The notes beneath the pieces were generated by a model. That model did no database searches, was not told where the DNA came from, and saw only the letters and a program-made list of their open reading frames with translations. A program made the position numbers and the translations under genes. Positions 1 to 7,494 of a DNA stretch of 22,219 bases are shown here, one piece after another. How positions within the stretch are numbered: position 1 is the first letter of the stretch; each line of letters begins with the position of its first letter. Origin of the DNA: JBFXAN01 sp050184225 (GTDB taxonomy: Bacteria > Chloroflexota > Dehalococcoidia > CAUJGQ01); contig JBFXAN010000107.1 in the NCBI GenBank assembly GCA_050184225.1, forward strand, positions 1 to 22,219. Reading direction: 5' to 3'.

Positions 1-21
1 GGCAGTCTATCTCCATCAGCG

Positions 22-102
22 GTGAGGTATCAGGTGTTCGGTGTCAGGCGCATCGTCTCCCTGACACCGAACACCTGATACCTCACGCCGATACCTGATA
101 CC
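22..102. repeat. Inverted repeat of GGTATCA-type heptamers
   Basis: Two perfectly complementary 27-bp arms (22-48 and 60-86) enclose an 11-nt loop, and a further partial copy lies at 90-102. Read along one strand, each arm is a run of 7-bp units: GGTATCA, GGTGTTC, GGTGTCA. The partial copy has the same 7-bp period. The element ends 11 nt before the ATG of the acetyltransferase, so it would form a very stable hairpin in the leader if transcribed from upstream. The gene to its left is outside the window. No transposase is near. The structure is seen directly; its function is unknown. Confidence 0.9.
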
Positions 103-113
103 GTCGGACTGCC

Positions 114-611
114 ATGGCGACGATCCGAAAAGTTGACGCGACCAAGAACACGGAACGCCTGTTCAGACTGTTCGAGGAGAACTCGCGGGATGCCACCCAT
201 GCCCGAGCGGTCATCGCGGAGGGTGCCGCCGATCTCTGGGTGGCCGAAGACGCTGGCCGGCTCGTGGGCGCACTCCTGGGGCGACGCATGCGATCATCCA
301 ACGGTGCACTCCGAGGAGGTGTCGATAACCTGCTCGTCGATGCTCCCCATAGGCGGCGCGGTCTCGGACGGCAGCTCATGGAGGAGGCCGAAGCGTTCTA
401 CCGAAACGAGGCGATCCACGGCATGCAACTGGCCGTGAATGCCGAGAACGTCGTCGCCCGCTCGCTCTACGACTCGATGGGCTATCAGATCGTCGACTGC
501 TACACCCGCAGACGCGTCAACGCGGCCGGCAAGACTCGGGTCGAACAGCGGCTCCGGATGGCAAAGGACTTCGGGTCGGGGGCGCCCGAACGAACGGCAC
601 AGGTCACGTGA
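114..611 (+). CDS. GNAT family N-acetyltransferase
   Basis: The 165-residue protein has the single-domain length of GCN5-related acetyltransferases, which move the acetyl group of acetyl-CoA to an amine. The strand-helix motif that holds the CoA pyrophosphate is at residues about 71-95, with the R-x-x-G-x-G/A signature as RRRGLG (80-85). The second conserved region, NAENVVARSLYDSMGY (109-124), is the usual GNAT motif B, where Asn and Tyr line the active site. The rest gives no substrate clue. No clear Shine-Dalgarno precedes the ATG at 114, because a hairpin repeat fills the leader. It is transcribed alone and converges on the DUF4926 gene, 37 nt from its end. The family call is secure; the substrate is unknown. 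Confidence 0.85.
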   Translation: MATIRKVDATKNTERLFRLFEENSRDATHARAVIAEGAADLWVAEDAGRLVGALLGRRMRSSNGALRGGVDNLLVDAPHRRRGLGRQLMEEAEAFYRNEAIHGMQLAVNAENVVARSLYDSMGYQIVDCYTRRRVNAAGKTRVEQRLRMAKDFGSGAPERTAQVT

Positions 612-648
612 ATCGACTCGTTCAGCCGACCAATCGGATGAGATCAAC

Positions 649-897
649 CTATTGTGACCGGACCCGCTCCGGCTTCGCCATAGGACGTGCATTGAGGATC
701 TCTTGACCGGTCATCAGGCGAACGTCCGCCGGCTTGAGAGTCAGCAGGGCAGCGGTGTATCCATCAGCGGTAACGAACTCGACCTCGTATGCGATGTTGT
801 CTCCATATACATGAACAACCGCACCGAGATCGCCACGCTTTAATCCGTGCTCGTCAATATCATGGGTTAGAACAACACTATCGAGCTCTCGAATCAT
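649..897 (-). CDS. DUF4926-like small protein (possible antitoxin/immunity partner)
   Basis: An 82-residue protein whose opening, IRELDSVVLTHDIDEHGLKRGD, followed by GAVVHVY, EVEFV and VRLM, matches my memory of DUF4926: a small beta-rich domain with a central G-D-x-G-x-V-V-x-V-Y stretch. Such proteins are usually 60-90 residues long. The ATG has a good Shine-Dalgarno (AAGGA, 7 nt spacing) and lies 13 nt after the stop of the DUF6883-like gene, so the two form one transcription unit. No membrane segment, signal peptide or DNA-binding motif is visible. Two small genes in tandem with the second one acidic and compact resemble toxin-antitoxin or toxin-immunity pairs, but that role is inference. 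Domain call fairly sure, function unknown. Confidence 0.72.
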   Translation of the reverse strand: MIRELDSVVLTHDIDEHGLKRGDLGAVVHVYGDNIAYEVEFVTADGYTAALLTLKPADVRLMTGQEILNARPMAKPERVRSQ

Positions 898-910
898 GAC
901 CGGTTCCTTG

Positions 911-1249
911 CTAATCGCGGGTTGGGTATGCCGTTACGAGTCGGGGACGTGGGTCAGTAGGACGCACAATCCAGACAGTTCGAATGGCCAACTCACGCCC
1001 AATCGGAGCTTGTAGGACTCCGTGTACGACATACTTCATCCCAAACGGCGCTGGATCTGCTCGCTCGACCGGATTCGACCTCACGATCTCCAAGAGCTGT
1101 GCCTCCAGCAGTTCTGCATTGCTCTCGTCGAAGCCAAAGGAGCGCAGTAGCCGTGCCTTCGGTCCGCCTTCGCGATGGTCCTCGGAGAGGAGATAGGCGT
1201 AGAGCTTCGCTGGTGGTACGAAGGCTTCCGAGGCATTCGGCACCTGCAT
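911..1249 (-). CDS. DUF6883-like small protein
   Basis: A 112-residue protein resembling what I recall as DUF6883. It opens MQVPNASEAFVPPAKLYAYL and has a conserved-looking core: SEDH, KARLLRSFGF, GMKYVVHG (about 75-82), and near the end VWIVR then LVTAYP. An upstream ATG at 1267 would add six residues. The ATG at 1249 is chosen because GAGGGG lies 6 nt before it and family members start at this point. The K-Y-x-V-x-G, T-V-W-I and V-T-A-Y-P pieces near the C-terminus recall the layout of small bacterial RNase toxin domains (the BECR group), but I cannot verify that. Followed after 13 nt by the DUF4926-like gene. Cytoplasmic by sequence. Confidence 0.65.
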   Translation of the reverse strand: MQVPNASEAFVPPAKLYAYLLSEDHREGGPKARLLRSFGFDESNAELLEAQLLEIVRSNPVERADPAPFGMKYVVHGVLQAPIGRELAIRTVWIVRPTDPRPRLVTAYPTRD

Positions 1250-1510
1250 CGATTGCCCCTCGATCATATCCTGTCTTGGTGAATCCGTATGCTACCATTC
1301 CGGCCCGAACGAAACGCGGCGGCGGACGGTAAGGTATCCTCGCCCTGGACCTGGGGACCACGAGGCAACGCAATTTGCCGGTGCTGATGGTGATCACCTT
1401 CGTGCCATTGCCGATGCACTCGGCTTCGTTATTGCCCCCGACTTTTCCAATGGCAGCGGAATATCCGGCCATAGCGATCACGCTCGGTTGCCAAACTACT
1501 AACTGATTGC
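1250..1510. other. Gene-free stretch between dnaK terminator and DUF6883-like gene
   Basis: About 260 nt without a convincing gene. A minus-strand open frame runs through it into the DUF6883-like gene, but in a different frame from that gene, with no recognisable domain and an Arg-rich composition, so it is judged a shadow. A short palindrome, GGTGATCACC, is at 1389-1398. The promoter of the DUF6883/DUF4926 pair should be here, but no hexamer pair is strong enough to name. Confidence 0.5.
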
Positions 1511-1555
1511 TGCAAACAAAGACGCGACCCCACTCGTGAGTAGAGTAGGGCCGCG
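1511..1555 (-). terminator. Rho-independent terminator of the hrcA-grpE-dnaK operon
   Basis: On the minus strand, 13-nt arms (1555-1543 and 1535-1523) pair fully, including two G-U wobbles, around a 7-nt loop. The stem is followed at once by TCTTTGTTT. The hairpin starts 29 nt after the dnaK stop codon. Both mismatches seen on the plus strand become G-U pairs only in the minus-strand RNA, which agrees with use in that direction. Confidence 0.85.
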
Positions 1556-1584
1556 ATTGCGTATCCACATAGGATGCGCGGTCA

Positions 1585-3477
<1,893 letters not shown>

Positions 3478-3508
3478 TGGTGTGTTGCTCCTCGCTTCTC
3501 TCGTCGCC

Positions 3509-3576
3509 GGCAGTGGGCAGTGGGCAATCGGCAATGGGGACGAACCCCGACTGCCCACTGCCTATTGCCCACTGCC
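3509..3576. repeat. Inverted repeat of GGCAGTG-type heptamers inside the heat-shock operon
   Basis: The left arm (3509-3539) and right arm (3545-3576) are imperfect inverted copies around a 5-nt loop. Each arm is a tandem of 7-bp units: GGCAGTG, GGCAGTG, GGCAATC, GGCAATG on one side, and the complements of GGCAGTG, GGCAATA, GGCAGTG, GGCAGTC on the other. It begins 5 nt after the grpE stop codon and ends 31 nt before the dnaK ATG, so the operon transcript must carry a roughly 30-bp hairpin. It is not a terminator, as no T-run follows on the minus strand. It could act as an RNase barrier that sets the dnaK/grpE ratio (inference). Confidence 0.9.
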
Positions 3577-3581
3577 CTCGC

Positions 3582-4175
3582 TTACTGCCCGTCTGTCTCC
3601 CCGTTACCGACCATCACCATCGCCGGGCGTACCACGCGGTCGCCGACGGTATAGCCCTTTTGCAGCACCTGAACGACTTTGCCTTCTTCGCCGGGGATGT
3701 GGCCGACTGCCTCGTGCAGGCGTGGGTCGAAATCGACGCCGTCGGCCTCGATCTCCGTTACGTCGAGCGCTGTCAGTGCGCCCTGGAACTTGCGCTGGAT
3801 CTGGCGGATGCCCTCGATCCACTGCAACCCGGCCAGCTTCACATCGACGCTGGCGAGCGCCCGATCAAGGTCATCGATCGCCGGCAGGATGTTGATCACG
3901 AGCGCCGCGTTGGCATCGCGTCGGTAGTCGGCCCGCTGCTCCTCCGTGCGCCGCTTGTAGTTCTGGAAGTCGGCCAACGCGCGCTGATACTTGCTGAAGT
4001 TCTCCCGCGCTTCGGCCTGCGCTTCTTCGAGCTGAGCGCGGAGCGCCTCGGCCGGCTCCTCGGTCTGGACGGCCGGATCGGTGTGACCCGGCGTGGCCTC
4101 TGCCTCGTCAGCGCCGTCGCGCCCCTGCTGGTCTTTGTTCATTCGCTTTCCTCGCCGATCTGTCCCTGTTGCCAT
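3582..4175 (-). CDS. grpE: Nucleotide exchange factor GrpE
   Basis: Releases ADP from DnaK. The protein has an acidic, Gln/Glu-rich N-terminus, a long coiled-coil helix (EALRAQLEEAQAEARENFSK onward) with the family motif ADFQNYKRRTEEQ, and the C-terminal beta-wing, ending FDPRLHEAVGHIPGEEGKVV then GYTVGDRVVRPAMVMVG. The frame is open to 4256, which would overlap hrcA. The start at 4175 (197 residues, AGAGG 6 nt upstream) is chosen, but the ATG at 4142 (186 residues, GAGGA 6 nt upstream) is about as good. hrcA ends 55 nt upstream and a hairpin repeat begins 5 nt downstream. The identity is certain; only the start is open. Confidence 0.96.
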   Translation of the reverse strand: MATGTDRRGKRMNKDQQGRDGADEAEATPGHTDPAVQTEEPAEALRAQLEEAQAEARENFSKYQRALADFQNYKRRTEEQRADYRRDANAALVINILPAIDDLDRALASVDVKLAGLQWIEGIRQIQRKFQGALTALDVTEIEADGVDFDPRLHEAVGHIPGEEGKVVQVLQKGYTVGDRVVRPAMVMVGNGETDGQ

Positions 4176-4230
4176 GCTGTGCCTCTCGGCCAATGATGGT
4201 GTGTTGTCTCTGCCGGCGTTGTTTCCGGCG

Positions 4231-5250
4231 TTAGCTGTAGATCTTCGTGAGGACATCGGTCATCACCCGCCCCATGTAGCGCACCGTCGCGATGGCGCGA
4301 GGGTAGTGCATCCGTGTGGGTCCGAGCACGGCGATCGCGCCCTTATGACCCTCCGGTGTGCCGTAGCTGGTGATGACGATACTGCACTCGCGCATCGAGT
4401 CGTTGGGATTCTCCGTGCCGATGATGACGGTGACGCCCTCCTCGGCGACGCTCTGCGCCGGGATCGCTTTGGGCAGGTTGCGCTCGTCGACCGCCTCCAT
4501 CAGATCCAGCAGCTTCTCCGAGCGGCTGAACTCCGGCTGCGAGAGCACGTTGCGCAGTCCTTCGACCCGTGCCTCGGCAAACGCGGCGGCATCCTCTTCA
4601 CCGAGGATGTCGGCGACGACGGCCGCGATCGACGCATCGAGCGCCGTCGAGTCCGGCAGCGGTGTCCCCACCTCCAACGATGAAAGCCCGCTCCACGCCT
4701 GGCTGAGCCGGCTCGCCACCCGCGACAGTTCTGCCTGCGTCACCGGCTGCGGCAGGGCGATCACCTGCTGGCGTACCTTGACCGCATCCGTCACCAGGAC
4801 CAGGAGGGCCGTCCGCTCGTGCAGCGCGACCAGTTCCAGGTGCTTCACCTTGGTCTGACCGGCGTGCGGCGCCGTCACGACGGCGAGGTTGCGCACGGAT
4901 TGTGAGAGGACCGAGGCCGCCAGATGCAGCCATTCGGCCATCTCCGAGGTCGCTTGGTGGAACTGGTGGAGAATGCGGAGCTTCTCCTCGGACGGCAGAT
5001 CCGGCTCGCCGATCAAGGTCTCGACAAAATAGCGATATCCCTTGTCCGATGGCACGCGTCCAGCGGAGGTGTGTGGATGATGGATGTAGCCATCCTCCTC
5101 GAGCCGCGCCATCTCGTTGCGGATCGTGGCTGAGGAGAGCTCGATGTTATGCCGCTGCACCAGCGCCTCCGAGCCGATCGGCTGCGCGGTTTGCACATAA
5201 TCACCGATGATCAGTCGAAGAATCGCCGCCCGGCGTTCGGTGAGCGCCAC
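4231..5250 (-). CDS. hrcA: Heat-inducible transcription repressor HrcA
   Basis: Winged-helix repressor that binds CIRCE operators and loses activity when chaperones are busy. The 339-residue length is normal. The N-terminal DNA-binding part contains AAILRLIIGDYVQTAQPIGS and SSATIRNEMARLEEDGYIHH, then HTSAGRVPSDKGYRYFV, all highly conserved in HrcA. The GAF-like and C-terminal parts include VIIGTENPNDSMRECSIV and GPTRMHYPRAIATVRYMG. The start is GTG at 5250, set by GGAGG at 5263-5259 with 8-nt spacing. It is the first gene of the operon, and its leader holds the CIRCE element, so it represses itself together with grpE and dnaK. Confidence 0.97.
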   Translation of the reverse strand: MALTERRAAILRLIIGDYVQTAQPIGSEALVQRHNIELSSATIRNEMARLEEDGYIHHPHTSAGRVPSDKGYRYFVETLIGEPDLPSEEKLRILHQFHQATSEMAEWLHLAASVLSQSVRNLAVVTAPHAGQTKVKHLELVALHERTALLVLVTDAVKVRQQVIALPQPVTQAELSRVASRLSQAWSGLSSLEVGTPLPDSTALDASIAAVVADILGEEDAAAFAEARVEGLRNVLSQPEFSRSEKLLDLMEAVDERNLPKAIPAQSVAEEGVTVIIGTENPNDSMRECSIVITSYGTPEGHKGAIAVLGPTRMHYPRAIATVRYMGRVMTDVLTKIYS

Positions 5251-5268
5251 GGGTTTGTCCTCCGGCGA

Positions 5269-5295
5269 TTAGCACTCCATCAAGGAGAGTGCTAA
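5269..5295 (-). promoter_or_regulatory. CIRCE operator (HrcA binding site)
   Basis: A perfect consensus CIRCE: TTAGCACTC, 9-nt spacer, GAGTGCTAA. It begins 8 nt after the -10 hexamer of the minus-strand promoter, so it covers the likely transcription start, and it lies just upstream of the hrcA Shine-Dalgarno. HrcA binding here would block the whole operon. Confidence 0.98.
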
Positions 5296-5303
5296 GCCTC
5301 CCC

Positions 5304-5333
5304 AGTGTACCGACATGACAAGATGGTTGTCAA
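5304..5333 (-). promoter_or_regulatory. Sigma-70-type promoter of hrcA-grpE-dnaK
   Basis: On the minus strand, TTGACA (5333-5328) is followed after 18 nt by TACACT (5309-5304). The -35 is a perfect match and the -10 is a good one. CIRCE starts 8 nt further on, exactly where HrcA-repressed promoters place it. Expression is therefore from the housekeeping sigma factor with repressor control. Confidence 0.9.
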
Positions 5334-5336
5334 GGT

Positions 5337-5359
5337 GTTGCGGCCGGCCCGGCCGCAAC
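5337..5359. promoter_or_regulatory. Perfect 23-bp palindrome between the divergent hrcA and dut promoters
   Basis: Arms of 11 bp (GTTGCGGCCGG and its complement) flank a single central C. It sits 3 bp upstream of the hrcA -35 and 28 bp upstream of the dut -35. The central position between two divergent promoters suggests an operator for an unidentified dimeric regulator; a loopless GC-rich palindrome could also be chance in this composition. Confidence 0.5.
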
Positions 5360-5387
5360 TGAGCGATCGTCGTGCCCTTCCGACGGC

Positions 5388-5416
5388 TTGAACGCCGCTC
5401 CCAGCCGCCCGATACT
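5388..5416 (+). promoter_or_regulatory. Sigma-70-type promoter of the dut operon
   Basis: TTGAAC (5388-5393), a 17-nt spacer and GATACT (5411-5416). The spacing is optimal and each hexamer matches the consensus in at least four positions. It points at dut, whose ATG lies about 50 nt downstream. Confidence 0.7.
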
Positions 5417-5464
5417 GGCGCGTGAGAGCATCAATTGATGTCGGTGGGATGGTGAGGAGGACCA

Positions 5465-5914
5465 ATGACGGTTGAGCCGTTTCCGATCAAGCTGCTGCGT
5501 CTGCGGCCGGATGCACGGCTGCCGGTCCGCGCGACACCAGAGGCCAGCGGTTTCGACCTCTACGCCTGTCTGCCGACCCCCGGCTACGTCGATCTCTCGC
5601 GCCACCCGATCCCGGTGCCGACCGGTATCGCCCTCGAAGCCCCGTTCGGTGTCGATGTCCAGATCAGGCCGCGCTCCGGCCTCAGCGCGCGCGGTGTCGG
5701 TGTCACTCTCGGTACGATCGATGCCGACTACCGTGGCGAGTTGCTGGTGACGATGTACCTCTTCGGCGCCCACGACACGCACCGCATCGCCCACGGCGAC
5801 CGGATCGCCCAACTCGTCTTCAGCCGGCTCGCCCCCGTCGATCTCGTTGAGGTCGAGGTCCTTTCAGCGACGGACCGGGGCGATGGTGGCCACGGCTCGA
5901 CGGGGCTGCGATGA
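5465..5914 (+). CDS. dut: dUTP diphosphatase
   Basis: Hydrolyses dUTP to dUMP and pyrophosphate, keeping uracil out of DNA and supplying dUMP for thymidylate synthesis. The 149-residue trimeric-type protein shows all five family motifs: ASGFDLYA (27-34), PRSGLSAR (69-76), GTIDADYRGEL (83-93, with the catalytic Asp86), GDRIAQLVF (111-119) and the C-terminal RGDGGHGSTG (138-147), whose Phe/His position is His here. The start is fixed by GAGGAGG 4 nt upstream. The stop codon overlaps the ATG of the next open frame (ATGA). With pyrophosphatase two genes downstream, the operon has a pyrophosphate-handling theme, as dUTPase produces what the last gene removes. Confidence 0.96.
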   Translation: MTVEPFPIKLLRLRPDARLPVRATPEASGFDLYACLPTPGYVDLSRHPIPVPTGIALEAPFGVDVQIRPRSGLSARGVGVTLGTIDADYRGELLVTMYLFGAHDTHRIAHGDRIAQLVFSRLAPVDLVEVEVLSATDRGDGGHGSTGLR

Positions 5915-6699
5915 ATGTGGACGCGACCCCTCCCCTGGCCCCTCCCCCCGCTGACGCGCGGAGAGGGGTGCCTCGCCGGCACGGGGCGGCCAACATGGAC
6001 GATCCTCCGGCCAGACTGATGCAAAGACGACAATGGCACCCACGATCAGACCGTGCACCCCTCCCCCCGCTCACGCGCGGAGAGGGGCCGGGGGAGGGGT
6101 CCGTTCGCGCCATCCTCTTCGCTGCCGGCGAGTCGCGGCGCATGGGGGAGCCGAAGCCCTTGCTTCCGTGGTATGGGGAGCCACTGGTCGTCTATCAGGT
6201 GCGACAGTTGCGGGAGGCCGGCGCCGTCGAGGTGGTGGTCGTCGTCGGACACGAGGCGGCGGTGGTCGGACCGATCGCGGAGGCGGCGGGCGGCCGGGTT
6301 GTGGAGAACGCTCTGTATCGCAGCGGACGGGCAAGCTCGGTGCGTGCGGGTGCGCTGGCGCTGCCGGATGATACGCTCGCCGTGGTGACGCTCAACGTCG
6401 ATCAGCCCCGTCCGGTGGTGCTCGTTCGGCGGGTGATCGAGGCGCATCTGGCGAGCGGCGCGTTGATCACGACACCGGAGGAAGGCGGGCGACGTGGTCA
6501 TCCGGTGATCTTTGCCGGATCACTGCTGCCGGAGTTACGGACGGTGAGCGAGCAGGGCGAGGGGCTGCGTGCCGTCGTCCGCGGTCACGCCGGCCGGCGC
6601 TTTCTGGCGCCGATCGATGACCCGATCATCCATCTCGAATTCAATACGCCTGAAGAGTACGCGGCCGCCCTCGCCGCGATCGGAGTCACCCAACCATGA
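5911..6699 (+). CDS. MobA/MocA-like nucleotidyltransferase with repeat-derived N-terminus
   Basis: The enzyme part begins near residue 66 with AILFAAGESRRMGEPKPLLP, the NTP-binding motif of the MobA-like transferases (molybdenum cofactor cytidylyl/guanylyltransferases and relatives), followed by the metal-binding VTLNVDQPR (about 155-163) and a GHPVIF motif, with typical C-terminal length. Which nucleotide and acceptor it uses cannot be told. The first 65 codons come from the repeat element at 5926-6100 and are Pro/Arg-rich with no domain. No ATG, GTG or TTG lies between the repeat and the domain, so translation must start at 5911 (ATGA overlap with dut), 5995 or 6019 and run through the repeat. 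It overlaps the ppa start by ATGA. Family secure; start uncertain. Confidence 0.85.
   Translation: MNVDATPPLAPPPADARRGVPRRHGAANMDDPPARLMQRRQWHPRSDRAPLPPLTRGEGPGEGSVRAILFAAGESRRMGEPKPLLPWYGEPLVVYQVRQLREAGAVEVVVVVGHEAAVVGPIAEAAGGRVVENALYRSGRASSVRAGALALPDDTLAVVTLNVDQPRPVVLVRRVIEAHLASGALITTPEEGGRRGHPVIFAGSLLPELRTVSEQGEGLRAVVRGHAGRRFLAPIDDPIIHLEFNTPEEYAAALAAIGVTQP
5926..6100. repeat. Composite palindromic repeat (CCCCTCCCC type), two copies in inverted layout
   Basis: Two 45-bp copies (5926-5970 and 6056-6100) flank an 85-nt spacer. Their outer ends are inverted versions of ACCCCTCCCC, and both carry nearly the same core, CCGCTnACGCGCGGAGAGGGG, itself partly self-complementary. A third member of the family is at 22047-22110. 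The element starts 12 nt after the dut stop and lies within the 5' end of the nucleotidyltransferase frame without interrupting it. The layout resembles paired REP sequences (BIME-like). No transposase is nearby. Confidence 0.85.
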
Positions 6700-7355
6700 C
6701 CGACCCGCGACACCAACTCCTTGGCGAAATGCTCGGTCTGCAATTTCGCGCTCACCCCTGGCACGGCTTGCCGACCGGGCCGCAGGCGCCCGACGTGGTC
6801 ACCGCCTACATCGAGATCGTGCCGACCGACACGGTGAAGTATGAGATCGATAAGGCGAGCGGTATCCTCAAGATCGACCGGCCGCAGCAGTTTTCCAACG
6901 TCTCGCCATCCCTCTACGGCTTCATCCCGCAGACGATCTGTGCCGATCGCGTCGCCGCCGAATGCGAGAGGGTGAGCGGACGGCAGGGTGTCGTCGGCGA
7001 CGGCGACCCGATGGACATCTGTGTTCTCACCGAGAAGTCGATCAGCCACGGCGACATTCTCGTGCAGGCGATCCCGATCGGCGGCCTGCGGATGATCGAT
7101 CGGAATGAGGCCGACGACAAGATCATCGCCGTGATGAAGGGCGATGCCGTCTACGGCGTCTGGCGCGATATCGCCGATTGTCCCGACGACGTACTCAACC
7201 GCCTCCGCCACTACTTCACCACCTATAAGCAGTCACCAGACGACGAAGAACGCAAGGTCGAGATCGTCCAGGTCTACGACCGCAAGGCCGCCCACGACGT
7301 GATCAATGCCAGCCGCGAAGACTACCGCGCCCAATTCCCGCGCCTGGGGCACTGA
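6696..7355 (+). CDS. ppa: Inorganic pyrophosphatase, family I
   Basis: Cytoplasmic enzyme that hydrolyses pyrophosphate to phosphate, pulling nucleotide polymerisation and NTP-dependent transferases forward. The 219-residue protein carries the family signature DGDPMDICVL (102-111), whose Asp residues bind the metal ions, along with KYEIDK (48-53) and YGFIPQT (74-80). Length and motif order fit the soluble family I type, with a few extra residues at both ends. The ATG overlaps the stop of the preceding nucleotidyltransferase (ATGA), so translation is probably coupled. Both upstream enzymes, dUTPase and the nucleotidyltransferase, release pyrophosphate. A heptamer repeat starts at the very next base after the stop codon. 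Confidence 0.95.
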   Translation: MTDPRHQLLGEMLGLQFRAHPWHGLPTGPQAPDVVTAYIEIVPTDTVKYEIDKASGILKIDRPQQFSNVSPSLYGFIPQTICADRVAAECERVSGRQGVVGDGDPMDICVLTEKSISHGDILVQAIPIGGLRMIDRNEADDKIIAVMKGDAVYGVWRDIADCPDDVLNRLRHYFTTYKQSPDDEERKVEIVQVYDRKAAHDVINASREDYRAQFPRLGH

Positions 7356-7494
7356 TAGCCGTTAGTCGTTAGCCATCAGTCGTTAAAATTGGCAATGATC
7401 GAATGTAATGAGCAATGCTTGCTGACAACCAGTCAAAGAGACTTGCGCTGCTACTCAGACTTGCACGCAGATAACGACTAACGACTAACGACTA
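7356..7494. repeat. Inverted repeat of GTTAGTC-type heptamers between convergent genes
   Basis: The left arm (7356-7385) is a tandem of GTTAGTC, GTTAGCC, ATCAGTC and GTTA; the right arm (7472-7494) is the complement of TAGTC followed by three GTTAGTC-like units, again with a 7-bp period. They are separated by 86 nt of lower-GC DNA. The left arm touches the ppa stop codon, and the right arm ends in the three bases (7492-7494) that form the TAG stop of the convergent flavoprotein gene. It may serve both genes as a 3'-end structure; no T-run terminator is present. Confidence 0.88.

Noticed and set aside
993..1568. A 191-codon minus-strand frame overlapping the DUF6883-like gene
   Set aside because: Its second half is a frame shadow of the DUF6883-like gene, and its first part crosses the dnaK terminator. 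No domain or start signal.
3478..3558. N-terminal extension of DnaK by 27 residues
   Set aside because: The extension encodes repeat DNA. MAKVIGMDLG is the family start and has a Shine-Dalgarno.
7356..7494. Possible CRISPR array because of tandem units
   Set aside because: Units are 7 bp with no spacers, the arms are inverted to each other, and there are no cas genes.
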